Assembly (NCBI RefSeq): GCF_031432215.1
Contig: NZ_JAVKGN010000003.1
Location: 1-64,000, forward strand
DNA from: Halodesulfurarchaeum sp. HSR-GB
Lineage (GTDB): Archaea; Halobacteriota; Halobacteria; Halobacteriales; Halobacteriaceae
Direction: 5' to 3'
DNA: 64,000 nt
A program made the translations under genes and the position numbers. The notes beneath the pieces were generated by a model. The model saw only the letters and a list, made by a program, of their open reading frames with translations, ran no database searches and was not told the DNA's origin. Shown piece by piece: positions 43,681 to 52,274 of the stretch; the first letter of the stretch is position 1; every line of letters begins with the position of its first letter.

Positions 43681-44280
43681 ATGACCCTGACTGCTGGTGT
43701 CATTGCTCTGCAAGGCGACGTGAGTGAGCATGTCACCGCCATCGAACACGCTGGATCCCGCCACGGAGAGACAGTTGAAGTGCTGGAAGTTCGTGAATCG
43801 GGACAAGTTCCTGAGTGTGATGTTTTGTCGATGCCAGGGGGAGAGTCCACGGCTATTTCCCAGTTCATCCATCGTGAAGGAATCGCTTCAGAAATCGTCG
43901 ACCATGTTAATGCCGGAAAGCCACTTTTGGCGACATGTGCTGGATTGATCCTTGCAGCACAAGACGCCCAAGATAGCCGCGTAGAGACGTTAGACTTGAT
44001 TGAAGTTAGCGTCGATCGGAATGCATTCGGTCGGCAGAAAGATAGCTTTGAAACGAATCTACAAATCAGAGGGTTAGATGAGCCGTTTCCAGCCGTCTTT
44101 ATCCGGGCTCCCTCGATAACAGAAGTGGGAGAGGGGGTTGAGGTGCTTGCTGAGCATGATGGGCGGGTTGTTGCCGTCCGGGAACCTCCTGTTGTTGGCA
44201 CCGCGTTTCATCCTGAACTGACCGGGGCTTCCCAAATACATGATTTGGTGTTTTTCGAGTCGGATTTACCTCCACAATAA
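43681..44280 (+). CDS. pdxT: Pyridoxal 5'-phosphate synthase, glutaminase subunit
   Basis: This 199-aa class I glutaminase has GVIALQGDVSEHVTAIEHAG, SMPGGESTAISQF (oxyanion), KPLLATCAGLILAAQ with the nucleophile Cys, and the His-Glu dyad VVGTAFHPEL. It supplies ammonia to PdxS. It is shorter in codon bias and slightly more AT-rich than pdxS. Downstream is the IS1341-type element on the opposite strand. Confidence 0.95.
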   Translation: MTLTAGVIALQGDVSEHVTAIEHAGSRHGETVEVLEVRESGQVPECDVLSMPGGESTAISQFIHREGIASEIVDHVNAGKPLLATCAGLILAAQDAQDSRVETLDLIEVSVDRNAFGRQKDSFETNLQIRGLDEPFPAVFIRAPSITEVGEGVEVLAEHDGRVVAVREPPVVGTAFHPELTGASQIHDLVFFESDLPPQ

Positions 44281-44399
44281 CCAGGTCGCAGATATCGTTA
44301 TTTTCAACATTACGGAGTTTGCTGCATTCGCGCCCTGTATACAGCACGCTCCTGAGAATGTGTCTGAATTTAGTAATACTATTCAGAGCTGTAATAGGT

Positions 44400-44517
44400 G
44401 TGTTCGGCGTATCAGTTCAAAAAGCAAGCGACCAGCGGGTCGACATCCACTCCACAGATAGGAGCGTCCGCTCGCTAGCGTTGAGGACGCTACGGCGGCA
44501 CCTCGCGGGTCTGTGCG
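44400..44517 (-). ncRNA. Candidate TnpB guide RNA (omega RNA) and IS right end
   Basis: Reading on the minus strand just past the TnpB stop, AGCGTCC...GGACGCT (44464-44492) forms a hairpin, followed by TGTGGAGTGGATGTCGAC and the element end. TnpB guide RNAs are encoded at exactly this location. The exact end of the transposon is not determined. Confidence 0.45.
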
Positions 44518-45759
44518 CTATTCGTTGGGCGTCACTGTGGCTCCCTCGACGGGAAACCACTGGTGATCGTCCCACTGGAACCGCACGGGCCGTGCCGTCG
44601 GCCTGACTGTTGTGTTCGTTGCTCGTTCGAGCAATGTTCTCGAAGCAACGAGGTCGGCGTGGCCGTCGAAACCACACGGACAGGTGAGCGTCTCTCGATG
44701 CCGGCGTGTTCGGTCCCGTTCGCCACATTCTGGACAGGTTTGGGACGTCCACGCCTCCGAGAGTGCTCCTACGTCGATTCCGTACTCTTCACAGACTGAT
44801 TCGAGTCGATCGATACACTGCCGGTGAGCCCAGAAGGTCTGTGCTTTGAGGTTCGCTTCGACTGACCAGTACTCACCGAGCACCCCGGTGAGATCGCCGT
44901 GGTAGAGCGTTGAGACACCAGCCGCCTCTAAACGCTCGACTAAGTCCCGAAGGAGTGCGTTCACTGCATGGTCACGTCGCCGCGAGCGTTTGCGATAGAG
45001 CCGTTTGATTCGTTGACTCGTGTGTCGTCCATCAGGGAGTTTCGCTTGAGCGCTGGCGATAGCGTTAGTCGTCTCTCGAAACTGCTCGAACGGGGTTTGT
45101 CCACTGTAGAGATACTGCTCCTCGGTCGTTGTCGTACAGGCAACGAGCACGTTTGCACCGAGATCGAGTGCAGCGGCCTCGGAGCCATCTGATCTGCTCT
45201 CTTCGACGTCGTCGATGGTTACGGATTGATGCACACGGTACGTCTCTTCGACCGAGTCGTACGAGATTTCGAGTCGACCACTGTCTCCACGCCACTTCGG
45301 ATTGCCCCGAACCGGTAACCGAAGCCGTTCGTACATTCCGAATCCGTACTCGTCTTTGAGATCCATGCCGATGCGGATTTCCAGTCGGGACCGCCTGTTC
45401 CACTGAATGGTGTACGAATCGTTTCGAATGTACGTTCGGAGTTCTCGGCCATCGTCTTGATTCCCCCAGTAGCCGGGGGGACTCGGATCGTACTCAGGAT
45501 CGTTGAGAAGTTCGAAGAAGGATCGCCATGCAGTATCGTTCACGCGAGCAATCTGTTGGGTCGTCGCTCCGCTTAGCACGTCGACGTACTCGTCGTAGTA
45601 GCCATCGCACTCCCAGACACTTTCGCCGTCGAAGAACTGCTGGCGGCGGTCGTAGGTGAGTTTATTCCAGAGACTTGCCGACGCGTCCAGCACTCGCGTA
45701 AGGATTTCTTCTGTTGTTTCAGAGTCGGGAGCAATATCGAATGTATTCGTTCGTTTCAT
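44518..45759 (-). CDS. tnpB: TnpB RNA-guided endonuclease, IS1341-type (no tnpA seen)
   Basis: This 413-aa protein has an N-terminal helical region and the RuvC motifs: first Asp in [20 protein letters not shown] (about 194), a middle region with [20 protein letters not shown], and the last Asp in [17 protein letters not shown] zinc ribbon [21 protein letters not shown] sits between. All expected catalytic residues except a clearly assignable RuvC-II Glu can be seen. No partner transposase TnpA is near, as in IS1341-type elements. Confidence 0.9.
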   Translation of the reverse strand: MKRTNTFDIAPDSETTEEILTRVLDASASLWNKLTYDRRQQFFDGESVWECDGYYDEYVDVLSGATTQQIARVNDTAWRSFFELLNDPEYDPSPPGYWGNQDDGRELRTYIRNDSYTIQWNRRSRLEIRIGMDLKDEYGFGMYERLRLPVRGNPKWRGDSGRLEISYDSVEETYRVHQSVTIDDVEESRSDGSEAAALDLGANVLVACTTTTEEQYLYSGQTPFEQFRETTNAIASAQAKLPDGRHTSQRIKRLYRKRSRRRDHAVNALLRDLVERLEAAGVSTLYHGDLTGVLGEYWSVEANLKAQTFWAHRQCIDRLESVCEEYGIDVGALSEAWTSQTCPECGERDRTRRHRETLTCPCGFDGHADLVASRTLLERATNTTVRPTARPVRFQWDDHQWFPVEGATVTPNE

Positions 45760-45898
45760 GGATCTGAACGATATTACATCCAGGGCACGCCTTCGCCGAT
45801 TCCAGTTGACTGCACGATTCTCGGAAAACTACTGTCGGAGCTGGTCTGGCAACGTCGTCTCGTTTTCAATTCCTCTCTGGTGAAGGCACGATCACGTC

Positions 45899-45930
45899 GC
45901 GCCTCCGCCCGTTCCGGGCGCGAAAAACCA
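45899..45930 (-). promoter_or_regulatory. Hairpin leader element H15 (orphan)
   Basis: Plus strand GCGCCTCCGCCCGTTCCGGG CGCGAAAAACC. The gene it would precede on the minus strand (about 45875 and below) is missing; only a short relic remains before the TnpB element, which suggests the insertion replaced it. Confidence 0.6.
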
Positions 45931-45957
45931 ACACAAGCAAGTCGAGTTGGGGTCACA

Positions 45958-46134
45958 TCATTGGTCGCTGTGACCCCACATCCGCGGGACATAGCCGAGA
46001 TGCTCGATGTCGTCAGCGTAGTCACGAAGGAGCCCCATGAGGACGACTTCGGGAACGCCGGATTCGGCTTGGTCGACCAGCCAGTCTTCCAGTTCGTCTT
46101 CGGCCTGCTCAATCCCGTTAAGATCAACGGACAT
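45958..46134 (-). CDS. Small acidic accessory protein (58 aa)
   Basis: ATG 46134 opens MSVDLNGIEQAEDELEDWLV, followed by GVPEVVLMGLLRDYADDIEH and a short tail ending at TGA 45958-45960. Helical, acidic. Function unknown. A hairpin element and candidate RNA copy 2 lie upstream. Confidence 0.6.
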   Translation of the reverse strand: MSVDLNGIEQAEDELEDWLVDQAESGVPEVVLMGLLRDYADDIEHLGYVPRMWGHSDQ

Positions 46135-46228
46135 CCGGCCAGTCCCCCGCTGATTGACGATACACCTGTCGCCGGTGGCGTTGTTCCATCAGAAATCACC
46201 TGTATTACCATGCAGGCACGATCGCTTC

Positions 46229-46258
46229 GAGCCTGCACCCATTGCAGGCGCAAAAAGA
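46229..46258 (-). promoter_or_regulatory. Hairpin leader element H16
   Basis: Plus strand GCCTGC-ACCCATT-GCAGGC then GCAAAAAGAAC. It lies 95 bp upstream of the start at 46134. Confidence 0.6.
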
Positions 46259-46310
46259 ACCACCGGCGACGTAGTCAGTGCAGAGGTGTGCCGATACCGA
46301 TATGCCCGCT

Positions 46311-46565
46311 CGTGTCCGGCCCGGACTGTGGGTTCGTGTCCAGAGCGACTGTCGCCGAGAACGCGCGCCACACCGCGGCGCGCGACAGCGCAGGCGGGAC
46401 AAAGCGCTGGAACGCGAAAGCCCGCGAGGGGCGCAACCGACGGGGATACCCGCTGGCGTCGAGGGCACATTCATTTTAGCCCGGAACGGGCGCTCGCGGT
46501 GCGGAGAGCGCCCGCACGCCCGGAATGGTCGGTCGCGAGCGACGCGGAGGGCGGAATGCGGCGAG
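46311..46565. ncRNA. Candidate structured RNA, copy 2 (255 bp)
   Basis: Colinear with 41911-42165. The stem 46362-46369/46377-46384 (CGCGCGCC/GGCGCGCG) shows compensated changes against copy 1. CTGTCG (46349-46354) and CGACAG (46383-46388) could add an outer helix, and CGGG-GATA-CCCG (46441-46452) is a hairpin specific to this copy. It lies between the recQ stop and the small gene at 46134, upstream of that gene. Open reading frames through both copies are not conserved as protein. Confidence 0.6.
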
Positions 46566-46651
46566 TGGGGCGTGCCGGGAACGACACAACGGCCTCATCA
46601 CGGAGATGAATCGTCACCGAACAGAGATGGCTCGGACAGCAACGGCCGGTG

Positions 46652-48733
46652 TTACCACCGGGTCCGTTCTGCCAACGCAAAGGGATAAACTGGACCGCTC
46701 CCGGCATCGCGAAGCATCAGTGCCGCCTCTGTGAAACTCCACCGTGAGCCGACAGTGTCGTCGATCAGCAGGACAGGCTCGGCCCGAACCTCATCAGTCG
46801 TCGCGAACGCCCCCTCGACGTTCCAGCGTTTCTGGTAGGAGTTCGCCAGTTCGTGCTGGGGCTGCATCGGTTCGACCTGTTCGACGGCGTGGACGTAATC
46901 GATTCCCAGTCCGGTCGCGATTCGTCTGGCGAGATCCTGAACCTTCTCCTCGCCCGTCGGGGAGGGAACAGCAGTGACCCAGGTCGGACTTGATGACGGT
47001 GTCCACTCCTGTTTGATGTACTCGACTGCGGCGTCAACCAGCTTCTGGCTGTACCCATTGTCTTGGTCAAACTGTTGGCTGACCAGCGCGCCATACCCTG
47101 GGTCACCGTAAACTGCCAATGCACGCCCCGGTTCAGGTTTCCGCTCTTCAGCGATTTTCGAGCGGCCGTCTTCCTTGGGCATGTAGTATCGGGGCGATAT
47201 CTCGGCTACCGATTCAGCCCGGTAGTGCTCTACGGCCGCCGAAACGAGGCTTTCGTCCTGCACCTCCGTCGGGAGGACCGGCCCCCTACAGGAGGCACAG
47301 CGGCCACAATCCTCCTCGAGGGAGCCATCTAATTCGTCGTCGATGAACCGGGTCAGACAGTCGTCGGTTTGGACGAACTGCTTGATACGCTCGAGCTCCC
47401 GTCGACGTTGCTGGGTGACTGACGCGATGCGGTCGTGGTCGTAGTTCCAGTCGGCGGCTGTCCGCTCAAATCCGTCCTCAACCCGAATGACGGCGTTGTC
47501 GACCCGAACCATGTCTAGACACTGGGAGGCCGCCTTCCAGGAGATGTTCGCCCGTTTGAGGAGCTGGTACTTGTGCAATGGCACCTCGCTGTCCGCCAGC
47601 GTCGAAAGTACGATCTCGAACTCCTCGGGGTCGGGAAACGCTTCCTCGATGAAGTACTCCGCAATCTGGTTGTCCTCGTCGCCGGAGAGAAGGACAGCGA
47701 AGGCGTCGTCTAGGTCACGCCCCGCCCGTCCAATCTCCTGGTAGTACCGGATAAGATTCGGCGGACGTTGGAAGTGAATAACCCAGCCCAGATCTGGTTT
47801 GTTGAACCCCATCCCGAGGGCATTCGTGGCTGCCAGGCCGTCCACTTCGTTCGCCATGAGTTGGGCTTCCAGTTCGCGGCGACGCTCGTCGTCCATTCCG
47901 CCATGGTATGGCTCGAACTCGAGGCCCTGTTGTCGCATCCACTCGGCGACCGTCTCAACCTCGTCGGTCGTCAGGCAGTACACGATGCCCGAGGATGGCA
48001 GGTCGGGGACGTTCTCAGCGAGCCAGGCGAGCCGCCGGGCCCGTGACCCCAGCTTGTTTGTCTGGAGACGCAGTGACTTCCGGACGAGATCACCACGGAT
48101 TACCTGGAGATCGGGAACTTGATTGGTAACATCATCGACGACTCGATCGTTGGCGGTTGCAGTCGTCGCCGCCACCGGGATGTGGTCCGGTAGCTGCTGG
48201 AGGATGCGTCTAATTCGGCGGTAATCCGGGCGGAAATCGTGCCCCCAATCGGAGATACAGTGCGCTTCGTCCACGACAAGAAGCCCGAACTCCTCGTCCA
48301 TCGCGAGTAACACATCCTCCTGGAACTCGGGATTCGCCAGTCGCTCCGGTGAGATCAGCAGCAGATCACAGCGCCCCTCGCGAACGGCGTCTTTTGCCTC
48401 GGACCACTCCTCTTTGTTCTTGGAGTTGATGGTCCACGCGTTCAGGTCGAGCTGCGTTTCGGCGTCCTGGATCTGGTTACGCATCAGCGCCAGTAGCGGA
48501 CTGATGATGAGCGTTGGGCCGTGGCCCTGTTCACGGAGTAGTTTAGTTGCGATGAAGTACACCGTGCTCTTGCCCCACCCAGTCCGCTGAACGAGGAAGA
48601 CTCGCTCCTGTCGGTTGACCAGCCGGTCAATAGCCTCCCACTGATCTGTGCGGAATTCCGCCCCCGGTCCGATACTACGTTCCAAGAGCTCCTGCGCCCG
48701 GCGCTTGGTACTCTCGCTCGAATCCCCGTTCAC
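46652..48733 (-). CDS. recQ: RecQ-type helicase with C-terminal phosphoribosyltransferase domain
   Basis: The helicase core is residues about 25-480: FRTDQWEAIDRLVNRQERVF, the unusual Walker A VQRTGWGKSTVYFIATK, DEAH box LLVVDEAHCISDWGHDFRPD, and motif VI RYYQEIGRAGRDL; a zinc-binding CGRCASCRG follows. The last 150 residues hold a phosphoribosyltransferase-like domain with VLLIDDTVGSRWSFTEAALM (PRPP loop, D-D-T-x-x-S/T). I start it at GTG 48733 (VNGDSSEST); upstream in-frame residues look unrelated. It follows the HTH and PIN genes, overlapping the latter. Confidence 0.85.
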   Translation of the reverse strand: MNGDSSESTKRRAQELLERSIGPGAEFRTDQWEAIDRLVNRQERVFLVQRTGWGKSTVYFIATKLLREQGHGPTLIISPLLALMRNQIQDAETQLDLNAWTINSKNKEEWSEAKDAVREGRCDLLLISPERLANPEFQEDVLLAMDEEFGLLVVDEAHCISDWGHDFRPDYRRIRRILQQLPDHIPVAATTATANDRVVDDVTNQVPDLQVIRGDLVRKSLRLQTNKLGSRARRLAWLAENVPDLPSSGIVYCLTTDEVETVAEWMRQQGLEFEPYHGGMDDERRRELEAQLMANEVDGLAATNALGMGFNKPDLGWVIHFQRPPNLIRYYQEIGRAGRDLDDAFAVLLSGDEDNQIAEYFIEEAFPDPEEFEIVLSTLADSEVPLHKYQLLKRANISWKAASQCLDMVRVDNAVIRVEDGFERTAADWNYDHDRIASVTQQRRRELERIKQFVQTDDCLTRFIDDELDGSLEEDCGRCASCRGPVLPTEVQDESLVSAAVEHYRAESVAEISPRYYMPKEDGRSKIAEERKPEPGRALAVYGDPGYGALVSQQFDQDNGYSQKLVDAAVEYIKQEWTPSSSPTWVTAVPSPTGEEKVQDLARRIATGLGIDYVHAVEQVEPMQPQHELANSYQKRWNVEGAFATTDEVRAEPVLLIDDTVGSRWSFTEAALMLRDAGSGPVYPFALAERTRW

Positions 48734-49046
48734 GCTGAACGTGATTGGTTGATCCGTGAAAAGAGTTCTCGATGTACCGCTGCACACCGTCCATCGCCCG
48801 CGAGACGATGGAATCAGAAAACTTGGGCGGCGACGCGACTGTTGTCCACTCCTCGTCGATCGCGGCGTCGATGGGCGGTGCCTCGACGTCAGGGTCGTCG
48901 ACGGCCAACTCGTCGCACATCCGTTCAGGGAGGACGAAGGTGATGTCGTTCCGGCGAGCGAATCGCCGAACAGCCTGGTAACGGCTGTTCGACGGCTGGC
49001 CCATTGCGACGAACAGGCCGGTGTCGGCGATGTGGAGCGCGCTCAC
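48675..49046 (-). pseudogene. PIN-domain protein, C-terminally truncated
   Basis: It begins SALHIADTGLFVAMGQPSNS (first catalytic Asp), with VLPERMCDEL as the second acidic region, and PPKFSDSIVSRAMDGVQRYI. In PIN proteins the third and fourth acidic residues follow, but here the frame runs into FHGSTNHVQRERGFEREYQA, which overlaps the recQ 5' end. The start is GTG 49046, overlapping the HTH stop (GTGA). I judge the nuclease half to be lost at the recQ junction near 48770. Confidence 0.65.
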
Positions 49047-49642
49047 GCGTCGTTAGCTGTGTCGCCGTCGTCGACGTCCAGTTCGTCGAGTGACGCGCCC
49101 GAAGCCTCGATGTTGTGGTGCTCGTGGACGACGGGCCGGAGCGCCTGCAGGGTCATCTCCGCAGCTAGCGGGGAGATATCGAGATCCTCGGCCATCAGCC
49201 AGTGGGTCACCTCGCCGCGTTCGCGGGCGACGGCGTAGGTGAGTGCTGTTGCGAGGCCGGCGACGCCGTGGCGGTCGATGTAGGTGTCGATATCGCCGTT
49301 GGTTTCGCGACGGCCGACCGCGTCGATCAGCACCGGCGTGATCGTGTACTCCCGGTCGCCCGCGGTCGTCGTCACGGTCAGGTCGATCTCGCGAGCGGCG
49401 TACCGCCGAGGCTGCTCGTCCTGCGTGACCTCGACGACGCCGGTGTCAACGAGTCGGTTGGCGTAGCTGTAGGCCGTCCCCTGGGCGAGCTCGAGTTCGT
49501 CCATCACATCCTGGACGGTCGCCTCGTCCTCTCGAGCGAGATACGCGTACAGCTGGGCCAGCTGCGGCTCCTCGAGGAGGTCCGCGACCGAGAGGAAGTC
49601 CCGGACGATGTCGCCGTTGGCGCGGTTTGAGGTGCGTGACAC
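49043..49642 (-). CDS. HTH protein of a PIN-associated pair (DUF7437-like)
   Basis: This 199-aa protein starts at GTG 49642 (VSRTSNRANGDIVRDFLSVA). It has a winged helix (ATVQDVMDELELAQGTAYSY) and a domain with TPVLIDAVGRRETNGDIDTY and HGVAGLATALTYAVARERGE. HTH plus PIN pairs are very common in haloarchaea and look like toxin-antitoxin units. Here the PIN partner is truncated. An upstream spacer (49643-49690) is AT-rich with TTACAGTTTACAG-type sequence. Confidence 0.75.
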   Translation of the reverse strand: MSRTSNRANGDIVRDFLSVADLLEEPQLAQLYAYLAREDEATVQDVMDELELAQGTAYSYANRLVDTGVVEVTQDEQPRRYAAREIDLTVTTTAGDREYTITPVLIDAVGRRETNGDIDTYIDRHGVAGLATALTYAVARERGEVTHWLMAEDLDISPLAAEMTLQALRPVVHEHHNIEASGASLDELDVDDGDTANDA

Positions 49643-49691
49643 GGGTCGTTCTTGATTACAGTTTACAGAAAAACAGTAAAGAGTGTTTGGG

Positions 49692-50027
49692 TCACTCTGC
49701 CGGCGTCGCGACGAGATGCTCCTTGAGGTCGCGCGTCCAGTACGTCGCGAGCCCGCCTGGGCTACAGTGCTCGCACAGTTGCAACGGGCCTTCGAGATGT
49801 CCGAGTTCAACGCGGAACCGCGTCAGCGCCGCGAGCGCGTCGACGACGAGCCCACACCCGTCGCAGGCGAAGTGATCACGCTCGTCGGGATCCGGCTCCA
49901 CCTGGATGGCACAGTCGACACAGACCGGATGGGTGACCCGCTCGTCCTGTCCCCAGGTATGTGCCTCGCCAGTCTCGGCGCCTGGAGGTGCATCGCAGAA
50001 GGCACAGCCGGTAAGCGTCTGCTGCAT
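49692..50027 (-). CDS. Zinc-binding small protein (111 aa)
   Basis: MQQTLTGCAFCDAPPGAETG, then VCVDCAIQ, HFACDGCGLVVDAL and LCEHCSPGG: four CxxC knuckles, hence two zinc ribbons. ATG 50027 overlaps the previous stop (TGATG), so it is coupled to the gene at 50027-50317. Family not recognised with certainty (I recall DUF7558). Confidence 0.62.
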   Translation of the reverse strand: MQQTLTGCAFCDAPPGAETGEAHTWGQDERVTHPVCVDCAIQVEPDPDERDHFACDGCGLVVDALAALTRFRVELGHLEGPLQLCEHCSPGGLATYWTRDLKEHLVATPAE

Positions 50028-50317
50028 CACTCGCCCTCCTTGTCGGCGTCGCGGCCGGCCGTCCAGCCCTGGTGGAAGACGGCTAGCTGCGTGGATGAAT
50101 CGAACGCGTTACCGCTCGGCTCGTGGACCAGAACTTGGTCCTCGGGAACGAGTGTGACGACGTCCGCGTCGACGAGTTCGCTGACCAGGTTCTGGGCCGT
50201 CGCGTCGTCGACGTCCGCCGTGTCGACGCCGGCGATGTCGCGGTCCTGGGCGAGAAGTTCGGCCTCGAACTGTTCGTAGTCGGCACTTGTGTCGTCGCGA
50301 GGATTGGGATCAGACAT
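50027..50317 (-). CDS. Unknown accessory protein (96 aa)
   Basis: It starts at ATG 50317 (MSDPNPRDDTSADYEQFEAE) and contains AQNLVSELVDADVVTLVPED and QLAVFHQGWTAGRD. Acidic, soluble. A hairpin element lies 10 bp upstream. Coupled to the zinc protein at 49692. Confidence 0.58.
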   Translation of the reverse strand: MSDPNPRDDTSADYEQFEAELLAQDRDIAGVDTADVDDATAQNLVSELVDADVVTLVPEDQVLVHEPSGNAFDSSTQLAVFHQGWTAGRDADKEGE

Positions 50318-50326
50318 GGTGATCAC

Positions 50327-50383
50327 GCCGCGCACGCTGTCGCGCGCTGCACGCCTCGCGGCGCCGACAAACAGGCCAGGTCG
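50327..50383 (-). promoter_or_regulatory. Hairpin leader element H17
   Basis: Plus strand contains GCGCCG near 50327 and GGCGCC at 50370-50375 around a GC-rich loop, then GACAAAC. Less regular than other copies. Confidence 0.45.
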
Positions 50384-50390
50384 GACAGCG

Positions 50391-50915
50391 TCAGTCCGGT
50401 CGCGGGTCGCGATAGCCGATAACGGCGACGTCGTCGATGAACAGGACGCCCTTCATGAAGTCGAGTTTCGTCAGACTGTGCTGGTACAGGTTATGTTGTC
50501 CGAGATAGTTCAGCGGCACGATCAGGCAGCCGAACTCGATCTTCGGCCGGCCGTCCTTCTTGGTGCGATGCCCTTTCTGGAACTTGAGCAGGTCGTCGCT
50601 GACGTTTTTCCGATCGCTCTTCTCGACCTCGATGCCGATGCGGGCGTCGGCGTCGTAGAGGTCGACGCTGTAGTTGAAGCCCAGATGCGACCAGAGCTTG
50701 CAGTTCGGGTTGTAGCCGCCGGTGGCGTCCCCTTCGTACCCGTACTGGGGGGGGGGGAGGCCGTCGGCGATCGCGGCATCGAACGCGCCGATTTCGCTGT
50801 GTTTCGTCGAGCCGTCGAAGACGCTCGCCGGGACGGCATCGACGGCCGACCGAATCGACACAAGTGCTTCGTCCGGGAACGCCTCGGACGAGGTCTGGGT
50901 GCGGCGCTCGCTCAA
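50391..50915 (-). CDS. Restriction-endonuclease-like protein (BglII/BstYI type)
   Basis: This 174-aa protein has the PD-(D/E)xK-like core DLYDADARIGIEVEKSDRKN (D and E-x-E/K), then DDLLKFQKGHRTKKDGRPKI and FGCLIVPLNY. The EVEK..K..DLLKFQ arrangement resembles BglII/BstYI-family restriction enzymes. No DNA methyltransferase lies nearby, so it is an orphan or a maintenance or defence nuclease. A run of G near 50750 is a possible frameshift spot but the frame is intact. Confidence 0.7.
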   Translation of the reverse strand: MSERRTQTSSEAFPDEALVSIRSAVDAVPASVFDGSTKHSEIGAFDAAIADGLPPPQYGYEGDATGGYNPNCKLWSHLGFNYSVDLYDADARIGIEVEKSDRKNVSDDLLKFQKGHRTKKDGRPKIEFGCLIVPLNYLGQHNLYQHSLTKLDFMKGVLFIDDVAVIGYRDPRPD

Positions 50916-51073
50916 TCAGGTGACCTGCTCGACGACGACCATACTGGCCTTCGACGACCAGCGGCCCGATAAAACCCGTCGCGACGAACGTTCGGGCCGA
51001 CCGGCCGCCAGGTTACGCTACCTTGAGGGACTGGGCGACGGGTGGGGTCGGGGGAGTGTATCCAGCCCTCAGC

Positions 51074-51117
51074 GTTAACCAACACTGTGCCGGAGTCAGA
51101 CCGGGATGTTGGTTAAG
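51074..51117. repeat. Inverted-repeat element E5
   Basis: GTTAACCAAC (51074-51083) and GTTGGTTAAG (51108-51117) with a 24-nt spacer. It lies 8 bp after the stop at 51126 and upstream of the nuclease gene starting at 50915. Confidence 0.75.
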
Positions 51118-51125
51118 ATTAACCG

Positions 51126-51566
51126 CTATGGAGCCTGGAGTTCTCGAACTGGCTTCACCGCGAACGTGTCTGGCTCGCTAGCTGCCGCCTCACGTGGGTG
51201 CTCCGTCATCGGGGATGCTGACTGCGTGAGCTGGGTGATGAGCTCGTCTCGAACAGTCCGTCGAGGGACGGTGGTCTCGTGCCAGCCCAGCCGGTCGTCG
51301 AAGTGGCGCTTCTGGAACTGCTCGCCGACGTCGTCGACGGCGACGTACTGGGTGCGCGTCGACCGCCCGACCTGCCGTGAGACGAAGACGGCACCCACGG
51401 CCTCGTGCGTCAACTCGACGAGAGCACACTCCACGAGCGCGACGACCGACGCGTGATCCCGGTCGGTCGGCACTGTCACCTCGATATCCGCCCACGGAGC
51501 CTCACCGTCGGGATTGGTTCCTGCTTGATCCGCTGACCGTTTCTCGCTGATTCGTTCCGAAGCCAT
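51126..51566 (-). CDS. Unknown accessory protein (146 aa)
   Basis: MASERISEKRSADQAGTNPD starts a protein with VALVECALVELTHEAVGAVF and TRTQYVAVDDVGEQFQKRHF, then HETTVPRRTVRDELITQLTQ. Family not recognised. A hairpin element lies 24 bp upstream. Confidence 0.55.
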   Translation of the reverse strand: MASERISEKRSADQAGTNPDGEAPWADIEVTVPTDRDHASVVALVECALVELTHEAVGAVFVSRQVGRSTRTQYVAVDDVGEQFQKRHFDDRLGWHETTVPRRTVRDELITQLTQSASPMTEHPREAAASEPDTFAVKPVRELQAP

Positions 51567-51589
51567 CGTCTATCGGGGGCACATGATGT

Positions 51590-51618
51590 GCCCCGCCACC
51601 CCCTCGCGGGGGCGACAG
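51590..51618 (-). promoter_or_regulatory. Hairpin leader element H18
   Basis: Plus strand GCCCC-GCCACCCCCTCGC-GGGGGC then GACAGAC. It lies 24 bp upstream of the start at 51566. Confidence 0.52.
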
Positions 51619-52143
51619 ACACCACCGAAATGCATCTGTTCACTCTATCCACTAAATCTGATATATCTCTGAATCCAATATCCCTGTGATGGCCCTCGGC
51701 CTGAGAGAGCCGGCGGCCTTCGCACATTGCATATCGCCTCTTTCTTTGGACGAAAACCGCGATATGCAAGGCAAAATAACGCGCTCAAATCGCAGAAGAA
51801 CCTCGTCGGGCCAATTTGAGACGGTAGAAAATACCTCGACGAGCTGCCGACTCACCACTATTTCGCTAAAATTGCTCGACCACGGGGTAAGCGGGGTAAA
51901 TTCGGGAAGTACTGATGAGAGATACGAATAGCCCTGTGTCAAGAACGCCTTGCTGGATGGCTGCGCTCTCCCGTGAGATGCCGAAAGAGACCCCCGATTC
52001 CCGCGAATTCGGGACGCTAAACCCACTCAAAATTGCCCGACGGGGTTTCAGTACAAGGTAGACAGTACTACAACCCATCATCTCGATATACTGAGGGGAC
52101 GGCTTGTTCACAGTCCGAACTCGACAGTGGACAAGTACGGGCT
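51619..52143. other. Gene-free region with an 11-bp perfect stem-loop
   Basis: TTGCATATCGC (51727-51737) and its reverse complement GCGATATGCAA (51759-51769) enclose 21 nt. The rest has no conserved frame on either strand; it may be decayed DNA. A possible relic end lies just before E6. Confidence 0.5.
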
Positions 52144-52186
52144 GTTAACCAACAATCCGAATCAGGAACAGAGTTTGTTGGTTAAT
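52144..52186. repeat. Inverted-repeat element E6
   Basis: GTTAACCAAC (52144-52153) and GTTGGTTAAT (52177-52186) with a 23-nt spacer. It lies 88 bp upstream of the lipoprotein gene (52275, plus). Confidence 0.75.
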
Positions 52187-52274
52187 ATTCTGCCCCCTCC
52201 ACTGTTTCCGGAGCTATTGCTGTCTTCGTCTGTCCGACACAAGGCTTTTCGAGCGTCTCCGTGGAATCACGATT

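Noticed and set aside
50740-50760. Frameshift in the nuclease gene at the run of G
   Set aside because: The frame is continuous through the run and conserved segments lie on both sides.
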